A DNA stretch of 64,000 nt from Mauremys mutica. Lineage: Eukaryota; Chordata; Testudines; Geoemydidae. A program made the position numbers and the translations under genes. Position 1 is the stretch's first letter. Every line of letters starts with the position of its first letter. The stretch lies in contig NC_059077.1 in the NCBI RefSeq assembly GCF_020497125.1, positions 19,166,840 through 19,230,839 of the forward strand, given 5' to 3'. Below the pieces are notes generated by a model. That model had not been told where the DNA came from. It was given only the letters and a program-made list of their open reading frames with translations, and ran no database searches. Positions 47,434 through 63,940 of the stretch are shown here, one piece after another.

Positions 47434-47785
47434 CAGTTCTGAATTTGGTTCAGTGGGAATAATTAAGAGGAGAAAGACAATAAACCTCAAGAAATATGCT
47501 TGCAGATGGGATTGAGGATAAAATTCTCTATGGACTAACTTCTCTATTTGAGCAATTTTTTTTTAATTTTGTCATTTTAGAAGCAAAGTGGGAGGTGTGG
47601 TTTTTTTTGTTTGTTTTTTTTGCCTTAATTTGCAGAATGCCTTTTTAGTTCCATATTACAGACTGACTTTGTCACGTGTGTTCACAAAGCTCTTTTCTGT
47701 AGTGCACATGTAGGAGTAGTGCAAGATTTCCTTACTTAGGTTCTGTCTGAATTTGACTGCATCAGCTTTACTCCGACTGCTTTTC

Positions 47786-48054
47786 TGGCTTGGTCTACCC
47801 TAGCAACTTATGATGGTGTAACTACATTGCTTGGGGTTTTGGAAGGTCCACACTCCTGAGTGACGCAGTAATATCATCTTAATTCCCAGTATATAGAGCA
47901 CTGTGTAGATGGGAGGGCTTCTTCTGTCAACATAGCTACTGCCTCTCGGAGATTACAGACGCTGATGGGAGAATCCCTCCCATAGGTGTAGGTAGTGTAT
48001 TCACTGAACTGCTACAGTGGCACAGCTTCAGCATTTTAAGCATAGACCAGACCT
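47786..48054. mobile_element. PIF/Harbinger-type MITE
   Basis: The left end TGGCTTGGTCTACCC mirrors the right end CATAGACCAGACC. The interior has the short palindromic blocks usual in this turtle MITE type. Boundaries approximate. Confidence 0.55.
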
Positions 48055-48143
48055 AAGTCAATTACTTTGTAGTTTAGTTGGAATCTGAGCTCTGGTAACA
48101 TGCTAAAAGATACTTGTGGTGGAGGAAGCTGAAGGAATAGTTA

Positions 48144-48370
48144 GGGTATGTCTACACTGCCCAAGTTACAGCGTGGCCGCAGCAGTCGCACTTTATTGCC
48201 AGGGGAGAGCTCTCCCGGTGATTAAAAAATAACCACCCTGAATGAGGGGCGATAAAGCGCTGCCTGTGCTGGCGCTTTTCAGCGCTAAAATTTTGTTGTT
48301 CAGGGGGTGGTTTTTCACACCTCTGAATGACTAAAGTTTTAGCGCTGAAAGTGGTAGTGTAGACCCAGCC
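48144..48370. mobile_element. PIF/Harbinger-type MITE
   Basis: 227 bp with GGGTATGTCTACACTGC and the inverse of GGCTGGGTCTACACTACC, flanked by TTA on both sides (48141-48143 and 48371-48373). Confidence 0.88.
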
Positions 48371-48379
48371 TTATAATTA

Positions 48380-48490
48380 AGTCATTAGCTAGTGAGCTCT
48401 TTGTGGCTGGGACTGTATTTGTACAGTGCCCAGTAGAATGGAACTCTGATCACTGTATGTGGTTCTTAGATACCACTTCAATAAAAATTG
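48380..48490 (+). repeat. L2-like LINE 3' end fragment (diverged)
   Basis: Contains GTGAGCTCTTTGTGGCTGGG, TTTGTACAGTGCCCAGTAG and a terminal CAATAAAAATTG. Same family as the fragments near 1020 and 15580. Confidence 0.45.
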
Positions 48491-49095
48491 ATTCTGATAC
48501 AGAAGGTTATCAATATAGTTACTACTGTAAGTGTCCCAGCTTCTTTAGAACTGGCCATGGGGATACTTTTGATTTCAAAAATATTTTGGCTCCTGGTATG
48601 GCTTGGATCTGTCTTAAACATATCCAGCATAGTGTCTTCCAGGAGATGCAGATGTAGCAGTCTATCTCATCCCAACCCCTGTAGTAGATAATTTAGTTTT
48701 TAAATATTTCTGTTTTAGGGGGTTATTTGTTGCATTTAGCAGGTTTCCTTTCTAGCAGTTTGAAGTTATTTACCTTAAATGAGCGAGAAATTCGGGAAGG
48801 TAAAATCTGACTTGAAACTCCAAACAAATGTTGCACGGGATAAAATACCAAGCCTGTGTCAGTCACTAATTTACTGCTTACTACAGATATGGAGCTAGAG
48901 AGCATCAGGTTTAAGGGCTGTTGATTGCTGTAAAAAAGTACCACATGTCTTCTATCACTTGCTTCTGTGCTGTCTCTACTCTGGTCACCGATTCAAAATT
49001 TTAACATTAAATGTATTTTTGTTTTAACAAGGAACTCAAGACACATCTTTCACCTTTTCCTTTCATATCACCATGCTTGGTTGTCATCCCTTGCT

Positions 49096-49101
<6 letters not shown>

Positions 49102-49137
<36 letters not shown>
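49102..49137. repeat. (TA)n microsatellite
   Basis: About 18 uninterrupted TA dinucleotides, directly next to one arm of a 68-bp inverted repeat. Confidence 0.97.
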
Positions 49138-49141
<4 letters not shown>

Positions 49142-49144
<3 letters not shown>

Positions 49145-49522
49145 GCCATGCCTGTGAGCTTGCAGCTGTCAGTGTGGACAGACTGCAGCGCTTCTCTACT
49201 GCGCTCTACAAACTAATTTTTAAGGTCCTAGGAGATACGGTGTTTTTAATTCTCCATAAAGTGTCATGCACATATACAGAACAGTATGCAGGAGGAATGG
49301 CCTTTCCACCTTCTAGCACAGCCCTTTTCTCCACACCACTCTCACTCTATACTCAGATATTTAGCCGTTTCAGTTTTGAATTGTGACATAGTGTTGTGAC
49401 TTAGGGCATAGCTACACTTGCAAATGTAGAGCGCTTTGAGTTAAACCAGCCTTCGTAGAGCGCAGTAGAGAAGCGTTGCAGTCTGTCCACACTGACAGCT
49501 GCAAGCGCACAGGCGTGGCCAC
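49142..49522. repeat. 68-bp inverted repeat
   Basis: Arms 49142-49209 and 49455-49522 are reverse complements with three mismatches in 68. The right arm is the interior of the MITE at 49404-50068. The left arm is a partial inverted copy of it. Confidence 0.92.
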
Positions 49523-50068
49523 ATTTGCGGCACTGGCAGCGGCCACAGAGAGCAGTGCATTGTGGTAGCTATCCCAGCATGCAAGTGGCTGCAACATGCT
49601 TTTCAATGGGGGTGGGGTGGAGTGTGACAGGAAGTGTGTTATGTGTATGTGGGGAGAGAGAGAGTGGGTTTTTGGGGGGCTGAGAACATGTCAGCACACT
49701 GTCTTGTAAGTTCAGACAGCAGCATACCCCCCTCCCCCCACCTCTCTCTCACACATAGCATTCCACAGTAATGGTTTGCTTTGTTATCTGCATTCCTGCA
49801 GCGATTCCAATGACAAGAGTGACCACTTTACTTAAGGGGATTATGGGACGTTTCCAGAGGCCGATCAGAGCGTAGTAATGCAACACCTCATTCACACCGA
49901 CGCCCGGGTATTTCACCCAAGGCGCATCAAGCGTTATGCTTCTCGCCAAGGTGGATTACTAGGAGCGCTCTAGCCATGGAGTCGGTGACTTGCCAGTGTG
50001 GATGGGTCATGAGTTAGGGCGCGTGGAGCTGCTTTAATGTGTTCTAACTCGCAAGTGTAGCCAAGCCC
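49404..50068. mobile_element. PIF/Harbinger-type MITE, 665 bp
   Basis: The left end GGGCATAGCTACACTTGC mirrors the right end GCAAGTGTAGCCAAGCCC. Flanks are TTA (49401-49403) and TCA (50069-50071), a one-base decayed target duplication. Interior non-coding. Confidence 0.88.
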
Positions 50069-50071
50069 TCA

Positions 50072-51866
50072 CACAAGTACATTTGATTCCAAAATGAGAG
50101 ATGTATGAGAGACTGTGTCCTGTTTGTTACACTTTTATGAATTGTTAGTAAATAAAAGGAGATAAAATGGATCTTTCTGTGGATGCTTTTATAAACTGGA
50201 CTCTGGCACCTTATAAAATGATGCAGGTGTAATTTAAGTTTCAACATTTTTATTTATTACATGCAAAATACATCATAAAAGTCATTACTAAAGTAATTTA
50301 AGCTAAGCAAGTTAGTTGGAAAGTGATGGAAAATCTTGTGTATATAGTTTACTTTTACTCTGTACAGATTTCCTCATGCTTGATTGGCATAAACATGTTC
50401 CATGCCAAAGGGGAGATATGTAATTTAGATAGCAGAGGATTGATGTAAACAGAAGTTATTGGAATCAAATTGACAAGCTCCACATAAGCAGACTTTCACT
50501 ATGTCTGATTCATATATTATAAACACTGTCAAAGTAAATATAAAAACATCACATAAATGATGGATAAACTTTTTAGAGTGCTAAGGAAAAAATATATTTG
50601 TGAGCACAAAGGTAATCTTCTGTCATTCATTCTAGTTATGTTTTTAATGGTTAGAATTCGAATACCAGAGCCTTTTGTACCCTCTAAAACTATGATGTGA
50701 GGTGGGGAGGGGAGAAGTGAAGGGGCAGCATTAACAACAACAAACATCTGATTTGCAGTATCAGGAAATCAATTTTTTTGTCCCGATGAGGTGTGTTAGC
50801 ATGTACTCAGCACACTAATAAAATATTAAACTTTGGACACACTATAATAAATTGGCATTAGGTAATAATTCCAATTGGTCAGCAGCCATGAGGCTATCAT
50901 AGGAAATCACCATGGACCAGAACTACTCTAATTTACTGTATGTCACAAATAGTACCAGCGTACTGCAAATGATAGTCTTTATAAAGTGCAGTACATCTCT
51001 GAAAAATGACTTTGGAAACCCGTAATGCAGTTTTACATATACTGTTTACTTGGTTACAAAGTTTAAAAAAAAATATATTTTTTTAAACTGCCAACATTAC
51101 AATTTAAATCAGAGATCTTAGTCTAGACCCTCTTGCAATACTGCTAATAAATAATTGTCATGCTTTTTTCTTTCCGGCTTATGCTTCAGTACCATTAACA
51201 AAGATTCTGTTAATAAAATTCTGCTCTCGGTTGCATCTATGCAACATGTCTCTCTTCACTGGGAGCAGAATTTAGGCCCGGAATTATAACTTGATTAGCA
51301 ATTATGTTAAAAATGCGCTAGCCAGAATTCACCCTAATCCCCAATAGCATTGTTGGATCTGCATGGATAACTGGAAGAAAAGGTGGTTAAAAAAAAATTG
51401 GTGGAAAAAACGGTCTGCAATTCTGGCTCTGAATATACATGGTTCAGCAATTCTGTTGAGTAAGAAAGTGCTGGGTTTTTACTTAACTGTTTTCCAGAAT
51501 TGAGCCACATTTTATAATAGCTGCTACAGATTTGCTGCCTTTTTATAAGAATTTTTTTCTGTAACAGTGTTCTAAGCTAGTACTAAAAATTGCTTTGTTT
51601 CCTTTAAAAATGCCATTCTCTTAGAGGAGAGGTCACTTAGCTATACAGTATGTGTTATGGCAACATGGGTAGAAAATTTAGAAAGGCACTGATTACATAA
51701 CACGTTAGCGGTTAACTCTCAATTTGCTGCCCATCCAAGCACAAACTCATCATATGCTGCTGTTGGTGGTTCTGAGACCCAGGTTGTATATGTATTCTCA
51801 GAATTTTTCAGAAATGGTGGAAGTGCCTGTTTACACTATAACAAGTCCTTTGGGTGAGATAACACA
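50072..51866. other. WDR7 intron 1, nothing recognised
   Basis: AT-rich, no element with clear ends and no coding homology. Confidence 0.45.
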
Positions 51867-52193
51867 GGGCTGGTCTACACTACACAGCTAGGTCAACGTA
51901 AGGCAGCTTACATTGACCTAATTATGACAGTGTCTACACTACAGCCTTGTCCTACTGATGTAACTGCCCTATTATACTGACATCATAACTCCACCTTCAC
52001 GAGAGGCGTAGGGCTAGGGTGACCAGATGTCTTGATTTTTATAGGGACAGTCCTGATTTTTGGGTCTTTTTCTTATATAGGCTCCTATTACCTTCCACCT
52101 CCGTCCCGATTTTTCACATTTGCTGTCTGGTCACCCTACGTAGGGCTTATGTTGGTGTAGGTGGGGTGACGCAGTGTCTGTGTAGACACTGCC
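51867..52193. mobile_element. PIF/Harbinger-like MITE carrying a nested MITE
   Basis: The left end GGGCTGGTCTACACTACACA is roughly mirrored by GTGTCTGTGTAGACACTGCC on the right. A 123-bp element sits inside at 52016-52138. Confidence 0.6.
52016..52138. mobile_element. 123-bp MITE (AGGGTGACCAGA termini)
   Basis: Terminal AGGGTGACCAGA and its inverse TCTGGTCACCCT, flanked by a perfect 9-bp direct repeat CGTAGGGCT at 52007-52015 and 52139-52147. A second copy lies at 57903-58006. Confidence 0.9.
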
Positions 52194-52671
52194 TTACTTA
52201 GGTCCCCTATTGACTGTCTTGTCAATTTCATGGCAGAAGCAGTGAAATTGGCAAGAAAGCTGGGCAGCTAGAGCACCGCTGCCCCCGCTCCTCTGGAGAG
52301 CTGGGTGGCTGGACCTGCTCCCAGCTGGGAGGTGGGGGGAGAATGAACCCTGCTCCTGGCTGGGATATGGGGCAAGAAGCCTGGACGGCTGGACCCCACT
52401 CCCAGCTGGGAGCTGAGGTGAGAGGCGAGGAGGCTCACCCCTCCCCTGCTACTGATGGGGAAGTGCGAGGTCAGAAGCCTCCAGTGGCTTTCCCGCTCCC
52501 CATCGGGAGCCAGGCTATCTCGTCAATTTCATGGCTCCCAACCACAAAATTGGCAAGGCTCCCTGGCTCCTGGTGGGGAGTGGGGTGCAGACTGCCGGGA
52601 GCCTGGGGCACAGCTGGGTCCTGGCAGGGAGCTGCCAACAGAGCTGAGGAACTGCTCTTTTCCCACTCTGG
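52194..52671. other. GC-rich unassigned stretch in WDR7 intron 1
   Basis: GC-rich with repeated motifs (GTCAATTTCATGGC at about 52222 and 52524; GCTGGGTGGCTGGACC-like units near 52300-52400). Open frames of about 110 codons on both strands lack homology I recognise. Probably the interior of a larger repeat cut off by the SINE at 52672. Confidence 0.4.
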
Positions 52672-52860
52672 GGGAGAGGGATAGCTCAGTGGTTTGAGCA
52701 TTGGCTTGTTAATCCAGGGTTGTGAGTTCAATCCTTGAGGGGGCCACTTAGGGATCTGGGGCAAAAATTGGTCCTGCTAGTGAAGGCAGGGGGCTGGACT
52801 CGATGACCTTTCGAGGTCTCTTCCAGTTCTAGGAGATTGGTATATCTCCAATTAAAAAAA
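52672..52860 (+). mobile_element. tRNA-derived SINE in WDR7 intron 1
   Basis: Head GAGGGATAGCTCAGTGGTTT, B-box GGTTGTGAGTTCAATCC, and the CTAGTGAAGGCAGGGGGCTG and TATATCTCCAATT tail followed by poly-A. It belongs to the same subtype as the two copies in TXNL1 intron 6. Confidence 0.92.
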
Positions 52861-57012
<4,152 letters not shown>

Positions 57013-57236
57013 TGAGTTTTTTCTATAGATTAAGTAATATGTAGATTTGTTGATTTAAAATAAAGGAAATTTAGAGATGGAAGAGAGAGGGAGATCAGAT
57101 CACTTACACTGGAAAGGGGTACTCTATTGTAAGTTTCCTAAAGTATTTTTATCTAGTCCTTTAAACATCCTACTTCCAAATAGTCTATGTGATGGGACTT
57201 CTCTAACCTAAGAGCTTGATTTTTTCTTTTTAAATT

Positions 57237-57682
57237 GCCATTAGACCTAGAAGTAAGTCTAAACCTTGTATTTAATCTTTCTGTATTTAAGGTGTGTATC
57301 ATTGTCCTGAAAGCAGATTTTATTCTTTGGTGTAAATATGTCTGTTCCAGAAAGCATCTGATTGTTTTCACACTGCTCCTTCATTCCACCCCCTTTCTCT
57401 TTCTCACAACCAATCCCTGATTTTGCACCATGAACAACTCATTGTTATACCAAGAGATTGGTTTACAGCAGATAATATAGCCAGTAAAGCCTACTTAATT
57501 TACACTGGAGTTCTTATAGTAAAGATGCCTTAAATTTTAAGTCTTTCTTTTTTTCTTAATTCTCCTCAAAAAGAGTGGTTTTTACTAGCTAAACAATTTG
57601 AATAACACCTCATTATGCAGTTGTTGTTTGCATCTGCAAATCAGATTGGCTATCCATGCAGGATTTCTGTTGGCCAAAAACT
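57237..57682 (+). repeat. Intragenic duplication, copy B (WDR7 intron 3)
   Basis: About 446 bp in the same orientation as copy A. It brings a copy of the last 13 or so bases of exon 2 and its full donor, CTAGAAGTAAGTCT, to 57246-57259. Sequence after 57682 is unrelated to what follows copy A. This is therefore a dispersed or later-deleted duplication and not a complete 2.1-kb tandem unit. Confidence 0.9.
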
Positions 57683-57902
57683 GATTGTCTTGAAATTGTG
57701 GCAAATCCAGATACCCTCATTGTGATGAATAGGAAACAGTTGCCTATGTAGGTGGACTCAAGCTTAGTTCTCATTTAACAACCAAATGCCCATTGCTTCT
57801 GAGAGACACGCTTTTAAATTGGAACAATGAGCAGGCTGTTGTTTTTACTCATCATGCATTTTCTTGTCTGTGGTCAAGCTCTCAGTGACTTCAGCAGGTT
57901 CA

Positions 57903-58006
57903 AGGATGACCAGGTGTCCCGATTTTATAGGGACAGTCCTGATATTTGGGGCTTTTTCTTATATAGGCACCTATTACCCCCCACCCCGCCCCGATTTTTC
58001 ACCCTA
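57903..58006. mobile_element. MITE copy (AGGATGACCAGG...), internally shortened
   Basis: Matches the 123-bp element at 52016-52138 (GTCCCGATTTTATAGGGACA, CTTTTTCTTATATAGG) but lacks the bases just before its right end. It lies in WDR7 intron 3. Confidence 0.82.
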
Positions 58007-58579
58007 GTAGGTGCAGGATAGTCCTACTACAGCTTGTTGGTGGGGAATAATTTGTATAAACTAATATGTAGTTTAAATTTAATTTCTTTTCTGTCATTTT
58101 ATTCATTCAGTTCTCCTTTGTTCACTCTTGACGCTTTTCTCATTAGTTTGAAAAGGATAATTTTGGATTTTTTTTATTTTTAAATAAAGCATATTATTGG
58201 GTAAATTGAGTAATAGTTCAGTGTAATGCAAAGGATTTAAACACAGAACTCCTACTGACATTAATTAAAATTAGTTGTGATGCAATCACATGGTACTATG
58301 CTGAAAAATTATTCCATAAGGTAAACAATGCTTTAATTAAAAACAAAAAAATTGAAACAAAAAACCAAACAACCCCCAAATGATACTGTAGCAACTGAAA
58401 AGAAAAATGTGTAACGTAAGTTATATTGCACATTTATGTTTTAAAATCTGTTGATGTACTGGTAAAATGCAGCTTCTTCATTTGAACTATTTTATTCTGA
58501 GGTTTGATGAATCTGTAGAATGTGACTGTACTTTATTTGACTATTGAATAGAAGGTAACCAAATATCCAAGTATCTATC

Positions 58580-58791
58580 CAGGGCTGCTCGGAGGATTGA
58601 GGCAGCCTGGGGCAAAGTTGGGGAGCTGCGGCGCTTGTACTTGCCCGTCTGCAGTCTGGGTCTTTGGCGGTGGGGGGCCTTTCAGTCGCTCCGCGTCTTT
58701 GGCAGCACTGAAGGGCCTCCCGCCGCCGAAATACCGCCGAAGACCCGGAGCGACTGCCCTGCTTGCCCTCCCCCTCTCCCGGGCGGCCCTG
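58580..58791. mobile_element. hAT-type MITE, 212 bp
   Basis: Termini CAGGGCTGCTCGG and GGGCGGCCCTG are flanked by a perfect 8-bp duplication TATCTATC (58572-58579 and 58792-58799). GC-rich and non-coding. Confidence 0.9.
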
Positions 58792-59199
58792 TATCTATCT
58801 GTCCTTTGTCTATTTTGCTGTGTATGTAATTGGTGTGTTGATCTTTCTATAACCACAACCTCCATATATTTTGAGACATTCCTCTATGGTTGGACTATTT
58901 TTTTCTTTTTCCAGTGGAGACTACCAATAGCAGAGTAGCTACTAGTAGATGAAAGATTAATTTTCCATTTTCTCTCTTGTGACCATTTCCTCTAGGAAGC
59001 CCTAGGAGAATTACCAAGGATAATAAATATCCAACAATTGATATTTGGTTATGGATTGCGTCCCAATACTCTCTAATGACTACATGTCCATCACAGATGC
59101 ATAAAATCTCCTCTTTCACTACAAGTTTGCCAGCATTTATCCCCATTCTCTCTCCCCGCCCCCTCTCCCACCCACCTCACTTGTATGAGATGGCATTGA

Positions 59200-62100
59200 A
59201 ACAGTAGCTTAAATTTTATTTATTGTGCTACAGACTGAGATTGCTGGTCCTCTTTTTCTAGTTCAAATCCCATTTCTCTGGGTAACTTGTCTGTCTACAT
59301 CCTTTTCCCAGTATGTCATCTATGGGCATGATTTTGTTAGGAAAATTGTCTGCAAAGATTGATATAAAGTAGTAAATTATTTGTTTTCTAATTGACTGGA
59401 TGCCATCACTTCTTTTAAAGTTAGCTTTCTGTATAAAACAGGTTTTCCATAGTGCTGAGAAACATAATGCCTGACTTGAAAGTACTGGTACTAGGGGAGA
59501 ATGGGCCAGTCAAAGTTAATTTTGATCTCCAAATAAGTTACAGAAGTTTCTTTACTGAATAACTGTGTGTATTCTATGACTCTCCCAATCTTTGAATCTC
59601 TCTGGTTTGTGATTAGGGTTAAGATCTGGATTATTTGCAATGGGTGTCATTGGTGAGGAAAAATAATTTATCTCTAGTTCTATCCCAAACCCATAGAGTT
59701 GGTTAAGGATGTGTGTAAATTTTTGTAATGTATGATTTTTTTAAAAACTATTTTATTAAACAAATCCAGTTTGATCTAAATTTATATAAGATGAGAGCAC
59801 AGACTGCAGTTGACTAGTGATATTTACACTATGCAATTTTCTTGTTCAATAAAGACCCAATGTATGGCTGCATTATATCACCCCTGCTCTGCTACTGCTT
59901 TGAGATGGCTGGCTTGATAGTACCATAAAATATTTGGAACAGCTAGTCCACCCTGTTTAATGGGTCTGTCCAAAGTATCTGAACTCAGTCTTGGTCTTTT
60001 CTTGTAGAATTTATATGGAATAGCATCCTCTGTATTCCTGTTAGAGTTTTTTTCGGAATAATCAAAGGAAAACTTTGAAAGAAGAAGAATATCCTTGGCA
60101 GAATGTTCATTTTAACTGTCACTGTTCTCCCACCCAAGAAATTGCATACTTCCCCCAGCACTACAAATCTTTTTTCATTTGCTAAAGTAGTGGTTTGACA
60201 ATTAATCAGAGCACTCTTCTAGGTTGTTTTTGAGAGTTGAGCTTCCAAGTATCTTATAGAATTGTTGCCCAGTACCCAAATGTTTTCTTGAGGAGTGATG
60301 TTTCAGAGTTTGGCTAATGTATGGCTAGCATTTCAGTTTTGGTGTAATTTACTTTAAATCCAATACCAAAGTTGTGGATTTCTTTAGCAACTAATTTTAG
60401 TAAAATACTTTGTTTTAGGTAAAAATATTATTATATCTGCATATAATGCTGTTTTCTGATGCGTTCCTGCAAGTTTTATTCCTGTGATAGATTTGTTGTT
60501 CTTTATCCTCTGTGGAAAAAGTCTCTCCATGGCCAGTGCAAAAAGTAGAGAAGACATTGGACATCCCTGCCTAGGCCCTCTGTGCAATTCAAATAGGGGA
60601 GATTTAGCCCATTAACTCTCAGAGCTGCTTTTGGCTGGTGTAGAAAAGCAGATATCCATTTAAGGAACTGGTGGCCAAAATCCATATGGCACAAGCCTTG
60701 AAACAAGGAAATTCCACTCTATTCTATCAAAGGTTTTCTCTGAGTCTAGTGATTAAAAAAAGAAATGGATCTTTTTTTAATCTGGCATTATGGATAATTC
60801 CAGGTACCCTCCAAATCTGTCTATTCTTAAAAAATACAGCTTGATCAGGATTTATATAAGATGGAGCACAGATGGCAATTGGCTAGCTAGTATTTTTGCT
60901 AAAATCTTTTTAGTGATTCAGTAGTGATAAGGGCTGTGAGGAGCTGCTTAAGGTAAGGTCTTTTCTATCTTTAGGGAGAAGAACCACAGTAGCTTTTTTC
61001 ATAGATTGAGGAAGTTCCTCCCCTAACAGAATAGCGTTGAAGGTGCCTCTCAAGAGACCCAGCAATACCTCCTTAAATACCTGGTAAAATTCTGCTGGCA
61101 AGCCATTAGGTCGTGGAATTTTACCACTGTTCATACTTGCTATTACCTCTAGGATTTCTTCTTTTGTTATTTCTTTATCTAAAGTTTCTTTATCAATGTT
61201 GTTTATCTTTGGTGAACTTACTACTTCCAGATATTTTTGAATAACTTCAGAGGTTGGGGTATCTGAGGTATGGATATTTTTATAATAAACAGCTAAAGTA
61301 GCACATTTTATCAGAGTGTGTAACTATCTTTTGCTGATTTTCCCCCCCCCTCCGCCCGATAATCGATGGAAGATGATGCTCTTGAATACCTTAAAGCTTT
61401 TAGCCAATAGACTATCACTTTTATTTCCTTTTTCATAAAACTTGTGATTTGTAAACCTAAGGCTTTTTCAGTGGCATCTCTCCTCAACATATACATTTCC
61501 CCCCAATCTTAATTAGTTATGTTGTTTTTGTGGGATTTTTTTGAACCTGCATCTTTTATGAATGTCTTGAGACCTTTTAATCTCCTGTGCTAATTCTATT
61601 TTTTTCTTGAACTTCCTTTTTTTTTTTCAATTGAGTGGCTGTGCTTGTCAACTGCCTCCCAGAGAAGGCCTCTTTTTTATTTTGTCTGTATAATTTATTT
61701 GAAAGTATTGAATAGTGTCCTGCAATCTGCAATAGTGCTGCAATCTGATCTTTGTTTTGGAGAAGCAAGCAGTTCATTTTCCAAAAAAGTGACCTTTGTG
61801 ACCCATACCCAGGGGCAGCTCCAGGCCCCAGCACGCCAAGCGCGTGCTTGGGGCAGCATGCCGCGGGGGGCGCTTTGCCGGTCGCCGGGAGGGCGGCAGG
61901 CGGCCTGCGGGAGGTCCACCGGAGCCGCGGGAACTGCGACCGGCAGAGCACCCCCACCCTGGCGTGCCGCCGTGCTTGGGGCGGCGAAATGGCTAGAGCC
62001 GCCCCTGCCCATACCAGACAGAAAATATTACTTTAGCTGGTGCATGATCTGACCATGTAATGTTGACAACTATTGCAGAACTCGTCTGCTTCGTTAGGGA

Positions 62101-62730
62101 TTTAAGGATTAACATTAGCGTTATTCTGGTTTGTAACGGATGATGGTATGAATAAAGTGTATAATATCTTTCCCCTGGATGCAGTTCTCTCCAGCAATCT
62201 GAGAGAGTGAATTGTTGTAACAAGGAAGTTAGTGCTGCATCTGCTTGTCCAGCCACCTTGTCTTATTTAAAAAAAAAAAAAAAAGATCTGTCCCAGTAAG
62301 GATTCGGTGTGCATTTGAAGTCTCCTCAAAGTATAATTTTCCTTTTCCCAAAGTGTGGCAGTGTTTTAAAGAAATCATTAAAAAAGATTTTTGCTTTTGG
62401 TTGGGAGTATAACTGATATTAAAAACCCAGCAATTGTCCCCTTCAACCATGTAAATTGTCCCTCCGTATCCTTAAATTGATCTTTAATTTGAAAAGATAT
62501 GTTTACTATGCCCGCTAGTCTGTTCTTTTCTTTGGTTGAAGCAAAAAATGTCTGCTGAAACCAATTAGCTTTCACGACTGTAATTTATCCATCCTGAAAT
62601 GAGTTTATTGAACAAGAATAATGTGTGTGATTTTTTTTTTTTTAAATTCTATTCTACCATGGCTTTTTTCCCTGTTAACGACATCATTTAGCCCTTTTAC
62701 ATTCAAAGATGTCACCTTAGGAAGACCATT
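59200..62730 (-). pseudogene. L1/Tx1-type LINE ORF2 remnant
   Basis: On the minus strand, from right to left: an endonuclease start near 62710-62640 (SLNVKGLNDVVNRE) and further endonuclease blocks at 62575-62050 (WLKGTIAGFLISV). A linker follows near 61496-61200, then RT blocks at 61134-60384 (NGLPAEFYQVFKEVLLG, HRGPRQGCPMSSLLFALAME). The catalytic box YADD is changed to YADI at about 60425. C-terminal segments are near 60120-59900 (VGRTVTVKMNILPRIFF, KQGGLAVPNILWYYQASHLK). Many stops and frameshifts, plus a MITE at 61810-62007; non-functional. Confidence 0.88.
61810..62007. mobile_element. hAT-type MITE inserted in the L1 remnant
   Basis: 198 bp, termini CAGGGGCAGCTCCAGGC and GGCTAGAGCCGCCCCTG, perfect 8-bp duplication CCCATACC at 61802-61809 and 62008-62015. 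Confidence 0.92.
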
Positions 62731-63905
62731 GAGAGTTGTTGTTTAGCTTATTGAAAAACTTGAAATAATTGTGGTAGTTAGCTGTTTGATGTCTTGTATC
62801 CGTCTCTGGTCAGTGTCTCACCTGTATCTGATTATGCTGAATTCATGATTATAGCTTGGTTTCTGTTTGTAAACTTCCATATATATTTCTTGTATTAATT
62901 TCCCCCGCACACACCCCACATCCTGACTTTTCCCTCTCCTCTCCTGCATTCCACTTACTCTAAAACTGCAAATAACATATCAACATAACATTTAAAACAA
63001 TCCCCAAATGACTGTGCTTTGCTGAACTCTGTACTCTCCCTATGAATGCTTGGACTGCTTCTCTTGCAATCCAGAGGAGGTACAATCTTATTTTCTAGGA
63101 CTTTGACCCTCAACCTTAGGGATAGATTACATCTGTTATGGGGAGGATTTACACAGAACCCCTAAACACTCTTCCTCATCCCCTCTTTATTTTCTCCAAT
63201 ATCCTCCATCCTTGGGATTCCTTCCTGCCCCTTCCTCTTATTGTCCTTTTATTTCATCTGTGTTTTAAAATACAGAACCCAGCTATTAATGATCACCCCC
63301 AATTAAAGCAAATTCATACTATTTCCTTTATAGCATTTACATAGTTATTATTCAACTGTTCATTCCTGGTGACTCCCAAGAAGTCCCTACTGGTTAGTCT
63401 TTAGGTTATTCTCAGGTATCCAAGTTCTCTTGTTCAGCTTCACTACTGCCATTGCCAATACGGTCGCTAGAGACTTTCTTTTGTCTTGTCTTTTCTTTCC
63501 TATATTCTTTTTTCAGGATTTCACTCTTTGCCAAGAGTTTTTCATAAGCTTATCTGTAATTACTACCTATGCAGAGTCGTCTTGTACATATGAAATTTGG
63601 ATTTTTATCCCAAGTGGCTGGAGTGTTCCCCCCCTCATTTTTTTTCAAGCCTCTTACTGTATAATGCTGAGTTTAGAACCTGAATGAGAGTTTAAATGGG
63701 AATTCCCACTGTAGCAGATATCTGGCCTTCTGAGTGTTGCTGTAATTTCCCCCAGCTCTCTTCTCTTTTTAAAGTTAGGACAGAGGTCATGAAAAGAATT
63801 GCAGCTTGTGGCCTTTGAATATGAGCTCTGAATGCTCTCTGGCTTGCTTCATAATTATTTTTTTGTGCTGATAATCATGAATTTTCACTTTCAAGTCTCT
63901 GGGTT
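62731..63905. other. WDR7 intron 3, right part
   Basis: May include upstream parts of the L1 remnant, but I could not identify an ORF1. No WDR7 exon 4 seen. Confidence 0.35.
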
Positions 63906-63940
63906 TATTATTATTATTATTATTAATTATTATTATTATT
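63906..63940. repeat. (ATT)n microsatellite
   Basis: About 11 TTA/ATT units with one interruption. Confidence 0.93.

Noticed and set aside
58575..58938. Open frame of 113 codons
   Set aside because: Entirely within and next to a 212-bp MITE with a clear 8-bp target duplication.
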